NCBI RefSeq assembly: GCF_001641265.1
Contig: NW_020167520.1
Location: forward strand, 1,922,001-1,986,000
Direction: 5' to 3'
Length of the DNA stretch: 64,000 nt
Source: Pseudogymnoascus destructans
Lineage: Eukaryota > Ascomycota > Leotiomycetes > Thelebolales > Thelebolaceae
Part shown: positions 1-10,259 of the stretch, piece by piece
Layout of the letters: each line of letters starts with the position of its first letter
Position numbering within the stretch: the first letter of the stretch is position 1
The notes under the pieces: model-generated
The model's database searches: none
What the model saw: the letters and a program-made list of their open reading frames with translations, nothing else
Told to the model about the DNA's origin: nothing
Position numbers and translations under genes: made by a program

Positions 1-24
1 AAATATCTTTGTGCGTCTAGCACT

Positions 25-2500
25 ATGTCGGGGAGACGACTTCTCGATGCAGCAGCATTGTTCAATGCGTCCCGCGGCATTGCAAGGAAGCATGTAGCGT
101 TGCGGCAGGAACAGTTCGATCGTTTTACCAAGACTTCAAGCATCGCCAAAGCCGTTAAATCAGAAGCTGCACGCTATACTGAAACCGCGAAGGCCGCTTC
201 TTTTTTGGCATCACGATTGAACGAGGACAAGCCGCAATGGGCCTCAGAAGCGGCAGACTTAAACCTGGGCGACTCGGCACAGAAGGTTGCGCCTCATCCT
301 GGCCCCGAAGGCGCCAAACCAAACGAAGCGCGGCATATTATACAAGAAGAAGCTAGCATCCCTAGTCGTCCGGATGGCACGATATCTCCAAGCAAGCCAG
401 ATATTGAGAAACTCGAGAGGGACCGTAGTATCTTGTCAGAACAACCCCCCAAGGCGGCAAATGCGCATCCTAGCCAGCCAATCGAACCCAGCCCTCATAG
501 TCTGGATAATCACTTGACATCGGATGAAGCGAGACGATTACAACGGAGTTATGAGAATCAAGTTCCCTCATATGTCGCAGATGGGAAGGCCGACACTTCA
601 CGAAATGACACAGCCAATGGTTTTGACAACGATAGCTCCTACAAGCCATTGCAGTATAACTCACCCATTCTGTCTTCGTTGCCCAGGGTTAAGGTTCCGA
701 AACATCCCAGCCATGTTCAAGCAGACGATGCGCACCTGAACAACCAGGGCTTAAACTCAGAGTCTTATTCGTCTCCTGTTCAAACCCCAACAGCCAGCGC
801 AGTTGGAAAAATGGACACTCTCACAGAAGAAGAAGAGATCCCAGAGGGAATAAATACTGCGGTCTTTTCTAGCTCCCGCGTTGCTAAGTCATTGGGCGGA
901 AGAACGCATACCAACGTTAGGAGCTCCGAGAAAGTTACTCCACAGCCTACCCCTACTCAGATACCTGGGGGGGTTCCTTCCAAAGCTGCTCAGCAACATG
1001 ACACGTTAACTTCTGATGCCGAGGTTAGGAGTTCAGAGACAGTGCTGGAGCAGGAAGATGAAGACTCGCTGATCAAAGTAAGCACCGGCTCCACGCCCAA
1101 AACCAGGCGCGGGCGTCCGATAGCTAACAGACGCGCCCTAGATAATCGCAGAAGCTAGCGCACCAAAGGCCGTATACGAAATGCGAGAGTCTAAAGTTCC
1201 ATCTTCCAGAATGGGGAGGTTGTGGAATTATGGCGGACTAGCAGCGGGTATGTTCGGTGGCGCTATTGGCGAAAGCCTTCGTAGAGTCACCGGCAGCGGT
1301 GGAGAGGGTTCATTCATGCTGAGCGCCGCGAACATGGATAGGCTAGTTGCCAAACTGTCTCGAATGAGAGGAGCAGCACTTAAGATGGGTCAAATGTTGA
1401 GCTTTCAAGATTCAAAAATGCTCCCTGGGCCAATCCAAGAGGTCTTGCTCAGAGTGCAGGATAACGCAGACTATATGCCCTCGTCTCAGCGGAATAAAGT
1501 ACTTGCTGCTGATTTGGGTGCAGACTGGCGTACTTTATTCGACACGTTCGATGAGAAACCAATAGCTGCCGCCTCCATTGGGCAAGTCCACACTGCTACT
1601 TTGAAATCTACGGGAGAGCGAGTAGCTGTGAAAGTACAGTACCCTGGAGTCGCAGATTCTATAGACTCGGATCTGAGCAACCTCGCCGTGCTTCTCACAG
1701 CATCTCGGTTGCTTCCGAAGGGACTCTTCCTGGACAAGACTATCGCCAATGCGAGAATAGAGCTTGGCTGGGAATGCGATTATCTACGAGAGGCACAATG
1801 CGGCCGGCGATTTCAAGAATATCTTGCTGACGAAACCGACACCTTCATAGTTCCGAGGGTCATCCCTGAAGCTTCTGGGAAGCAAGTCATAACAATGGAA
1901 TTTATGGAGGGAGTAGGCGTTACAAAGATCCAGGACCTCACCCAGGAGCAGAGAGACTGGATTGGCACGAATATTCTCCGCCTCTGTTTGCGCGAGATCA
2001 CAGAGTTCCGGTTCATGCAAACTGATCCTAACTGGACCAATTTTCTCTTCAATGCCGAGAAGAACAAATTAGAGCTCTTGGATTTTGGCGCCTCGCGAGA
2101 GTATCCAGAAGAGTTTATTACGAAATATACACAGCTTTTAAATGCTGCGTCAAAGTCTGACGAGGAAACAGTACGCAAATTTTCGGTCGATCTTGGCTAC
2201 CTCACAGGCCATGAATCTAAACCGATGGTCGATGCACATATTGCGTCCGTCATGACTCTGGCTGAGCCATTCCTCGCAACTTCTCCGGAGGTGTACGACT
2301 TCAGAGATCAGACTATTACCGAAAGGGTGAAGGGTTTAATACCTCTGATGATTAAAGAGCGGTTGGCACCACCGCCGGAAGAGACCTACAGTCTTCACAG
2401 GAAGCTGAGCGGAGCTTTCCTACTTTGTGCACGTTTGGGAAGTCAAGTTCGCTGTAGAGAGCTCTTCGTGAATAGTATGAACAAGGGCGGATATAATTAG
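25..2500 (+). CDS. COQ8: COQ8/ADCK-family atypical kinase for ubiquinone biosynthesis
   Basis: Two exons, 25-1077 and 1142-2500 (803 aa). The phase-0 intron 1078-1141 (GTAAGC...CTAG) joins two frames that otherwise look like separate ORFs. It restores the usual lead-in to the ABC1 domain (VYEMRESKVPSSRMGRLWNYG). UbiB-family signatures follow: the KxGQ motif (LKMGQ), an alanine-rich loop in place of a glycine-rich loop (AAASIGQ), the VAVKVQYPG lysine strand, NWTNFLF and the LLDFGAS metal-binding motif. The first ~390 residues are polar and low-complexity, starting with a basic amphipathic stretch that fits a mitochondrial presequence. In this family the protein acts at the matrix face of the inner membrane to sustain the coenzyme Q synthesis complex. 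The first 24 bases upstream show no clear promoter element. The family call is very secure; the exact splice site is well supported. Confidence 0.93.
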
Positions 2501-2662
2501 GTTGTACAACACTGTAATAATACAGATGCATTGGCAAGGGTATGACAATATGTAGACATAAGTATATATTGGACATAGACAATACAATTCGACTCATAAT
2601 CTAACGCCGGGGTATATATTTTTCCATCCAGAGGCGTACTACGAAATTCATGAGTAGTATGG

Positions 2663-3646
2663 TCAATTGTCTCCGCCAAAATCTCGTCTGGCATATGGAA
2701 GGTTCTTCTTTTCCTTTCCTTCCACCTTCTTCCTTCTCCTCTCGATAACATGGTCCAGTTGCTTCCCCTTGAGCGAGCTGTATTGCTCCATGATGAACTG
2801 CTTCTTCTGCTCGGCCTTCTTGAGGTAGAACGGCGTCTTGCCTTCCTTGACTAATTGCTTCTCTTCCTTGCGGTGCTTGTCCAGAATCTCGGACTCCTTT
2901 GCCTTCCTCGCCGCTGCCTTCACTTTAGATTCAAGCGAGTGAAGAGTACGCTTCATTTTTTCTTTCTCGTGCTCGTCCTTGATTTTCTTAATCTGCTCCT
3001 TGAGAGCCTTGACCTCGTCCTGCCTGTAGTCGTTCAAGAACGAGTAGGCCTTGTTTACTTTCGTGTCATCAACCTGCCCTACCGATGGATCAAATCTTGG
3101 GTCTCGGTAATCCCGCTTTATAACTGGAACGACGTCGCGCTTTCGTGATACTGCCTTCTTGCTTGAAATCTCTGTTGGGGCGTTTTTATTTGAGCGGCTA
3201 AAATCTCTGTGGTCTTTCCGCCCAGCCTTCCTTTCGGCTGCCTCATTGTTTTCCCATGGGTCATCGGACACTTTCTTGGGTCGTTTTATCTCCTTCCCGG
3301 ATTTCCCTTTCGCTGACCGCTGTATAGACTCCTGCGCTTTGGCCAATGCGCCAAACGATATTGATGCTGCCTCGCCAGGCTCAGAGCCGTCTGATCCAGA
3401 GTCTCCCGCATCTCCCTAATACAATGTTAGAATATATTCATAAAGTATCTGAGTGAATCGGCTCACAGAGTCATCGCTTTCATTATTGGTAGCTGAGTTC
3501 TCATCTACACCATCCTCACTGCCACTGGCACCATCGTCTTGATCTGATGACTCTGAGAGTTCTTGTGGCTCCTCACTCGCATCTCTTCTAGCTCGGACTC
3601 GCCGTTGGAGCGATGACTCAAGGGCCTTGCGCTTTATAGAAGACAT
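2663..3646 (-). CDS. RRP36: rRNA biogenesis protein RRP36
   Basis: Two exons on the minus strand, 3646-3467 and 3415-2663 (310 aa). The phase-0 intron 3466-3416 has GTGAGC, CTAAC and TTAG signals. The protein starts with an acidic, serine-rich segment. The central family signature follows (RDPRFDPSVGQVDDTKVNKAYSF, visible around residues 150-175), then a long lysine/glutamate helical region and the C-terminal TPFYLKK...QYSSLKG...ERRRKK motif. RRP36 proteins act in the nucleolus in early cleavages of 35S pre-rRNA that lead to 18S rRNA. The gene ends 162 bp from the convergent COQ8 stop and is divergent from the FCP1-like gene. Assignment rests on the whole conserved block, so it is strong. Confidence 0.92.
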
Positions 3647-4030
3647 TGTTCAGGCTGCGAGTAATGTATGACCAACAGTGGGGTAATCTTCATCTTCAAA
3701 GGCAACCTTCATAAAAATTTAGTGGTCCGTGCATTGGACCTGATAGTATTAACGCTAGACTGGTTTGGGTCATATCTTAGGCGGAATAATGCGGCACAAT
3801 CTTTATCGGCCACGGTTATTTCGACACTCATCGAGCTGTACTCAGCGGGAGGCGGAAAGTGAATTTCACTGGTGCCTGGACTCGCAGTCTTTTCAAATCG
3901 GGCAACCTAACGCATGAACACTAAGGCGCTCATATATAGAGCTGCTTCAACACCTGTTTGGAACTGCATCGAGGCGTCATCCAAGATTACTCTGACAAGC
4001 GCACACCGGCGACATAGCCGCTATACCAAA
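3647..4030. promoter_or_regulatory. Divergent promoter between RRP36 and the FCP1-like gene
   Basis: This 384 bp gap separates two head-to-head genes. An in-frame ATG at 3914 would extend the FCP1-like protein by 39 residues (basic, Ser/Thr-rich), so part of this stretch may be coding. I see no convincing TATA box. A 64-codon open frame at 3668-3862 has no recognisable content. Confidence 0.5.
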
Positions 4031-5306
4031 ATGATTCCCGTTGGGATGAGGAAACAGGCCCATAAGGCTCTGCCTACATTCCAAGAAATGGCATCGCAAA
4101 GGATTGCCGTTCTAGATGCCGCGATTGCGGCTCTAAATTCGAGGGAAGACGCAAACTCCAAGAAACTCAAAAAGCTCGCACAACATCTTGCCGAAAAGGC
4201 CGATTTGGAGAAGCAGCTAAGCCAACCCCCCAGCAGTGAAGCCACTCGTGGCTCATTGATAATGTATGTGAATAACTGGCGGACGAACATGTCCTTATCT
4301 TACTCCTAGAAACTTTTCATCTCAGGCAATGTATTAACCTGGGGCTTGTTACAGAGGCGATGCGACTTCGATAGATTCTACAATGGCCACTCCAGGGTCA
4401 ATACCCGGTGTTAAGAAACAGAAACTGAAGAAGGAAAAGAATCAAGAAGGTCCTAGTTCACAGCCAGTGAATCAAGGCGAAGGACAACTTCCACAGCCGA
4501 TCCCGGAAGTACAAATTACCACGCGCGGACTACGATCACGAAAGGTCACAGCCACAACAACCACGACCGTGAAGACTACAGCTCGTAGAGAACCAATAGT
4601 CCCACCATCAGCCGGCTCCGGCGGCGTTCCCGACCCATCACCGGCATATCTCGAGCGCTCACTTCTTGCCCCTCAGCAAGCCCATGAGCCGCAGCACATC
4701 CTCCTCGTACTGGATTTGAACGGGACAATTCTCTATCGTCCGGACAGGAGGCGCCCCTCGCACTTTTTGGAGCGCCAGTCTACAGATTCCTTCCTCAATT
4801 ACATCTTGTCCCGATTCCAAGTCATGGTCTGGTCCTCAGCACGCCTTGAAAATGTCCGACTCATGGCCGACAAGTTGTTTCCAAGGCGGCAATACCTTGT
4901 TACTGAATGGGGACGGGACCGTATGGGCCTAACCCCCGAAGACTTTGTGAGGAGAGTTCAAGTGTACAAGCGCCTCGAGAAGGTCTGGGCCGAACCGGGC
5001 ATCCAGAGTCGGCATCCTCTTCAAGCGACGGGTGCGACGTGGGATCAGTCAAATACAATTCTGATTGACGATTCATTGGAGAAAGCCCGAAGCGAGCCGT
5101 TCAATCTGGTGGAACTTCCGGAATTTAAAGGCGACTCGGAACCTACTGACGTCTTGCAAGACTTAACGATGTATCTGGACGACATCCTAATGCAGAAGGA
5201 TGTCAGCGCGTACATGCGCCAAAATCCATTCAAAGCAGCCAGCTATGCGGCCAGTTATGCGGCCAGTTGTGGAGCCAGTGATGGTGCCACTTCCGAGGGG
5301 GAATGA
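4031..5306 (+). CDS. FCP1/NLI-interacting-factor-like HAD domain protein
   Basis: Model: exons 4031-4263 and 4355-5306 (394 aa). Intron 4264-4354 (GTATGTG...TTACAG) puts a helical N-terminal segment in frame with the second exon; the ATG at 4383 could also be a start for a shorter 307-aa form. The catalytic region begins LLVLDLNGT (first Asp about residue 198). It continues with VMVWSSA (motif II), a conserved lysine region and TILIDDS (motif III), the order of FCP1/SCP-type HAD phosphatases. The usual DxDxT has become DLNGT, so the second, acid/base aspartate is asparagine. The C-terminus has short AASYAASYAAS-like repeats. These enzymes act on protein phosphoserine, but this one may be a divergent or inactive subfamily. 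The N-terminal exon and the start are uncertain. Confidence 0.72.
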
Positions 5307-5585
5307 TAAGGTTTACTTTTACAGCCTGTTGGAAAACGGCAGGCCAAGGGCAATAGATAAGCTGATGCTGGGCGTTTGTTAAAGTTACAGACAGGTGTGC
5401 TGGAGAAAAGGGCGAGTATGCCAGCAACAGGATCACTAGTGGGAGGAAGACTTGTACATTGTCACTTTGCTACAGAGATAAACTAGGACAGATAAACCAT
5501 GATTCATAATTGTGTATAGCATTGCGTCATAAAAGTAGTCTAAGCTACAATCATTGACAAGTCAACAAAATTACTTGCGATATGT

Positions 5586-7084
5586 CTACTTGAAGACCTT
5601 TCCGTCGGCCCATGGGTACTCCTTGCCGTTGACGACAACGGGCTTCTCCCAGGTCCACTGCTCGTTGACGAACTCGCGGTCCTCAGGCTTGGAAGCATCA
5701 AGCTTGGTGAACTGGTAGCTCTCGTAGTCAGGAGCGACATTGAAGCAAGGGAAAGCATCCTGGCCACGAATGAGGAAGGCACCCTTGATCACGGAGTCGT
5801 TGGCAGTGCCGTACACCGAAGCACAGCCGAAAATGTACTTGCGCGAAGCCTCAAGACGAGTGAAGAATCCACCGATCAAGTTGGCGGTCATGAAGACCTG
5901 GGTCAACTCGTCGTTGTACTTGTAATCGACAGCCCAGAGGGAGTACTCCTCAGGGTTGTAGTTCTCCCAGAACCACTTGAGGGCAACTGGAGTGTCGAGG
6001 TTGGAGTACTGACGCTTCCACTCATCAATGGGAATAGTGGGCTTGGCGAGAGCCTCGCAAGGGTGCTTGGCCTTGGGGGCCTCAACCACTGGCTCATCCT
6101 CCTCGTCATCAACCTCCTTAGCCTTGGGCTTAGCAGCGGCCTTTGGTGCCTTAGGGGCAGACTCAGCCTTCTTTGGGGCGACGTTCTTCAGGGTTGGCTC
6201 ATCAATGAAGTTAAGCTCACCAGCAACGTTGGTGTAGATTGGCTGGTTGTAGACGGTCTCGTACCAACGGGTGACGTTGGGGTACTCCGCGCGCCAGGCC
6301 TTGTCGAAGAAGAACTGGAAGCCACGGGAGATGAGAGCAGTGCCGAAGAGATCGGCCAGAGTGATGCGCTCGCCAGAGAGGTAGGTGTTGTTGGCAAGGT
6401 GGGCCTCAATGACAGAGACAACCTGGAGAACCTTCTTCTGGGCATCTTCAACGTTCTTCTTGTTGTATGGGACACGTCCCTGGAGAGGCTGGAACCAGCT
6501 GCCAAGGCTTGGGAGAACCTCGGAGTTGAAAAACGACATCCACTTCAAGATAGAAGCATAGTCCTGCTTGGTCTTGCCAAGAAGGGTGGTCTTCTCGTTC
6601 TGGGAGGTGACTATGAATTGTTAGCAGAAGTTCATGAACGCTGCGTCATTTTGCAAAAAAAGTAAACAATTTGTTGTTATGCTCAGAGTCTAATTAATAA
6701 ATTACTCAACACGGAGGATTAAGACAGGGATAAACTGTTGACAATGTTCTTCATCATAGCATAGTGTAAATAGCGGGGTAAAACAGATAAAATGAGCTTA
6801 CTGTAGATGGCAATGGCGATGCACTCGGAGAGGACAAAGCCATCGGCACCAACGAAGGTTGGGATCTTGCCCAGAGCGTTGATCTTGAGATATTCATCGG
6901 AGACACCCTGTCTAGGATCCTCGTTGACAATCTCAAGTTCGATGTTGTTGGCCAGAGCAACCGCCTGGATGGCAGTGGACCTTGGGTTTCCCTGTTAGAT
7001 TGTTGGTCAACTCAATCGAGAGGACTGCGATGGCCAAGAGGCATCTTCACTTACCTCGGAGGTGTAGAGCTTTCCAAATGCCAT
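5586..7084 (-). CDS. Translation elongation factor eEF1B gamma subunit
   Basis: Three exons, 7084-7055, 6991-6802 and 6610-5586 (414 aa, the usual family length). The first exon encodes only MAFGKLYTSE; introns are 7054-6992 and 6801-6611, each with CTAAC-type branch sites. The protein has a GST N-domain, a GST C-domain (WMSFFNSEVLPSLGSW...TYLSGERITLADLFGTAL), a lysine/alanine/acidic linker near residues 220-255, and the eEF1G C-terminal domain (NLDTPVALKWFWENYNPEEYSLWAVDYKYN through YPWADGKVFK). It scaffolds the guanine-exchange complex that recharges eEF1A during cytosolic elongation. Codons are strongly C-ending, as expected for a highly expressed gene. It shares a 231 bp divergent promoter with the mitochondrial uS9 gene. 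Confidence 0.97.
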
Positions 7085-7315
7085 TTTTGCGGTTATGGGA
7101 AGTGATCAGTTGTGTGGATGAGGAGGAAAAATAAGAACAAATTGCCGCAAAACTTTCCATTTTGTGTTTCGCACTAGCGCCAACACTAGCGAAACAAACG
7201 ACATAATCACGTGATACGAAATATTTCGTGGTTTCGGCTCAGCTCTCGAAATGGAGAAGTTGACTGTCCAATATACCCGCCAATTCAATTCCCAACCCCA
7301 GGGCGGCGCTTCAAA
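7085..7315. promoter_or_regulatory. 231-bp bidirectional promoter with stacked palindromes (eEF1B-gamma / uS9m)
   Basis: The gap between two divergent start codons contains an inverted repeat GTTTCGC (7166-7172) / GCGAAAC (7189-7195) that brackets a direct repeat of CACTAGCG. Next come the palindrome ATCACGTGAT (7206-7215) and the perfect 14-bp palindrome ACGAAATATTTCGT (7216-7229). CACGTG cores are bound by bHLH factors (Cbf1/Pho4 type) in fungi. The binding proteins here are inference. Confidence 0.6.
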
Positions 7316-8307
7316 ATGAAGGCAGCTTCGCTCCCAGGGAGATTAGTGCGCTCGTCGCAAGTCTGCTCTTCGGCAAATGTTTTCAGGGCGTTTCCCCGAC
7401 AGCGACATGGCCTCCAAGCTTCTGCTCGACACTCATCCACCATATCCGACCCTCCAGTAGCCGCGCCTCAGATAGATTTTGCCCAGATGTCCAGACACAA
7501 TTCAAAGAATCTCCACGCCCGCGTTGTTCCAGCTTCGCCTTCCTACTTCACAGGCCTCCCCCAGTTTATGGACAAGCTCCTTAAGCTCCAGACCCTGCTC
7601 CGCAAGAACGAGACACTCCCTGTTGTCAAGCCCGGACAAGCGCCACGAGTAGCATGGCAGACATTGGAGTCTTACCGGTCTGCACTGGGCGAACATGTGC
7701 GAACTTCGAAATACCAGAAGGTCATTCAAATACTACACCGACTGAACCATATCCATCCGACCCTGAAGACACCGGAAGTCATCGCAGCAATAGAAGCCCA
7801 CAGGCGAACGATTGACCCGTTCGCAAACATTGCCAAGCCGATCACCATAGACCGATTTGGCAGAGCACTTGGGGTTGGAAGACGTAAGTCCTCCACGGCG
7901 AGGGCGTGGCTTGTTGAGGGTAATGGGGAGATTTTGGTCAATGGAAAGACGTTGGTGGAAGCATTTTCAAGGGTCCACGATAGAGAGAGCGCTATTTGGG
8001 CGCTGAAGGCGACGGAGCGGATAGACAAGTACAACGTGTGGGCCCTTGTGGAAGGTGGAGGAACGACTGGGCAAGCTGAGGCTTTGACATTGGGTGTTAC
8101 GAAGGCCCTGCTCGCACACGAGCCGTTATTGAAGCCAGCGTTGAGGAGAGGTAAGCAAAATATCCCCCGAAATACTCTTCTGGTCGTTAAACAATGTACT
8201 AATTCTTCCTCGCAGCTGGTTGTGTCACGCGCGATCCGAGAAAGGTCGAGAGGAAGAAGACCGGTCACGTCAAGGCTAGGAAGATGCCTGCCTGGGTCAA
8301 GAGATAG
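7316..8307 (+). CDS. MRPS9: Mitochondrial small-subunit ribosomal protein uS9m
   Basis: Exons 7316-8150 and 8216-8307 (308 aa), with intron 8151-8215 (GTAAGC...CGCAG). The N-terminus is rich in Arg, Ser and Ala and poor in acidic residues (MKAASLPGRLVRSSQ), consistent with a mitochondrial presequence. The S9 domain spans roughly residues 180-308: GRALGVGRRKSSTARAWLVEG, the GGGTTGQAEAL loop, and the basic tail after the intron, TRDPRKVERKKTGHVKARK ending WVKR, which reaches the tRNA site in bacterial S9. Without the intron the last exon is out of frame, so the splice is well supported. The gene is head-to-head with eEF1B-gamma. Confidence 0.96.
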
Positions 8308-8756
8308 TTGTGGGGCTCATGTATTGTATTATATCTGTACACTCACGAAATATAGAATTTACCATTTCTACTTGGCTTGGGGTAACTCTGGCTATTGGAG
8401 CTGCTCTGCCTGACAGAAATCTCCCGTGCCAGGTTATTACAAGTCTTGCTTTGATATTTTGAAGCCCAGATTTTATGCCATGACCTTCATGAAGTCCAAA
8501 TGACCCGCATCCAGGCCAATTCCAAGAAACGGGATAGGCATGGGATTTATGATTATATGTATCACCACGTCCTCCAGTGAGCACCCATGTTCCATCTTGT
8601 GTTAGAGCGAGGGAGCTGATGCGGCGAGAGAGGGGGAAATAGATCATGTCGGCCAATGGCAGGGGGGGTTCGATGGTGGTGTTGCACGGCTGGGCGATGG
8701 TGTTTGGCGTGTCTATCAGAGATAAAAACCGATGTTGCGTAACGGAACGGGGTTAT
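8297..8756 (-). other. Open segment of unknown status, weak WD40-like match
   Basis: A minus-strand frame is open from an upstream stop near 8757 to about 8297 with no early ATG. The first in-frame ATG is at about 8650, encoding MIYFPLSRRISSLALTQDGT and then WVLTGG. That short run resembles one blade of a WD40 repeat, but there is no second blade. It overlaps the last codons and 3' UTR of uS9m. It could be the terminal exon of a small unrecognised gene, a decayed gene or chance. The rest of 8308-9195 shows no other coding signal. Confidence 0.2.
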
Positions 8757-9195
8757 TCGAGGAGAGGCGAAGGGGTGGGATTCAAGTCTTCCATCCCCCT
8801 TCTTGTCACCGATATCTTGTTATTGGGATCCGCCATGGGACGTTATATACATGTTGTGAACAGTGAGTGTCTCTGTTTCTCTGGTACGAGGACCTGGCGC
8901 GGTTGATATTCCGTCCGTTTCTACCCGCCGCACCGCTGTCGATGGTAGGTATGCTAATTTCTCTTCGAACTGAATTTCTTGACCTCGGCCTCGTCCTAAA
9001 TGATCTATCCTTCTTCAAACGCCCGCACTCCAAACCCCCACCCCAACGCCATACCGTCCCAAAAATCAACCCCCTTCGAAGGACGGACTACCGCTTCCAT
9101 ATGCGTGCCTTCACAGTGTCATGCTCATTCCACCCTTTCCATTCACGATGCCCATTCCATAGCCATTGTGTTGACTCCTAGCCGTTCCCCTCGCA

Positions 9196-10259
9196 TTACT
9201 CCCCCTTCTTCCGCCTGCCCTTCTTCTTCGGTTTCTCGTCGGAATCGCTCCCGTCCTCCTCCTTCGTCCGCTTGCCCTGTCCCGCATCGGGGCCGTCGGC
9301 GATCTTACTCACGATATCGTTGAGGAAATCGAATTGCTCGTCAGCCTCGATCGCTTTCTTGAGGTGCACGGCGGTCACGCGCTTCGAGTTTGTGCTGCGC
9401 GTCAGGGAGGCTGATTTGGTGACGAGTGAGATCATGAAGAGTTCCAATGCTTTAGCTGGTGGAGTGTTAGTCACTTGTATTTCATCGTTTGGGAGTAGTT
9501 GGGGGGTGAGAGTGAGGGTATGGCATGTGAGATGGGGCACGTACAAACTGCAACTGGTGTGACCTGGGCCACCTTGCCCACCTCCTCATCAGCCTGCATT
9601 ATCCGCTTTATCCTCGCAACAGGAAACTTCGTCTTGATCTCAATACCCTGGCTGGCTCCAAGGTGCGGTTTGACATCCTCGCTGATGCGAGGTGCTGCGC
9701 CGACGCGCTCACGCTTCACGCGTCCTGTCATCGTGTCGTCCCTGGTCTCGGATTTGATGTGAAGTTGTTCGTGTAGTTGCTGATGCGGCGCCTGTGGTGG
9801 TTGCGGTGGGGGTGGTTGATAAGTAAGAGCTTGTTGGGGGAGTGAATATGACTGCCGTGAGTAATTCTGCGGCGGTGAGTGCGCTTGTGAATATGGCAGT
9901 GTTGGAGCGTGGTACGCCGGGCTGGTGTACTGCCCTCTCGGCGGCTCAAACGTATGTGTAGGAGGTAGGTCGGGGATGGGCGGCTGGTAACTCGAGTTCC
10001 GGCGGCTGTCTCCAAAGCCCTGGTACTGCTGCGGCGAGGGGGGAACCTGGTAGCCTGAGCTGGACGAGATGCTGCTGCTCTGGGGGCTCGTGAAGTCCGG
10101 CAGCCGCGGTGAGCGGGGCGTGTAGGCGGAGGTGGGGGGTTGGTGGTGCTGCTGTTGCTGTTGTTGGTGCGGATGCTGCTGCTGCACAGGCGTCGTCGTC
10201 GAGGACAGGAAGGATGAGAGGTCGGGAGATTGCGGTGCGTAGGTACCGTCGGCCGGCAT
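9196..10259 (-). CDS. BUR6: Negative cofactor 2 alpha (DRAP1/BUR6-type histone-fold repressor)
   Basis: Exons 10259-9545 and 9455-9196 (324 aa). The phase-1 intron 9544-9456 (GTACGT...ACCAG) falls inside the histone fold and gives FPVARIKRIMQADEEVGKVA followed by QVTPVAVSKALELFMISL. The matching positions of human DRAP1 are very similar. NC2-alpha pairs with NC2-beta, binds TBP on promoters and blocks TFIIA/TFIIB entry. The first ~185 residues are disordered and rich in Pro, Gln, Ser and Tyr, with a glutamine/histidine run (QQQQQQHH). The short yeast and human proteins lack this extension. The C-terminus is acidic, then lysine-rich. Upstream in-frame codons before 10259 are TTG, not ATG, so 10259 is the start. 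Confidence 0.93.

Noticed and set aside
6063..6665. 200-codon plus-strand frame opposite eEF1B-gamma
   Set aside because: A shadow produced by strong C-ending codon bias on the coding strand.
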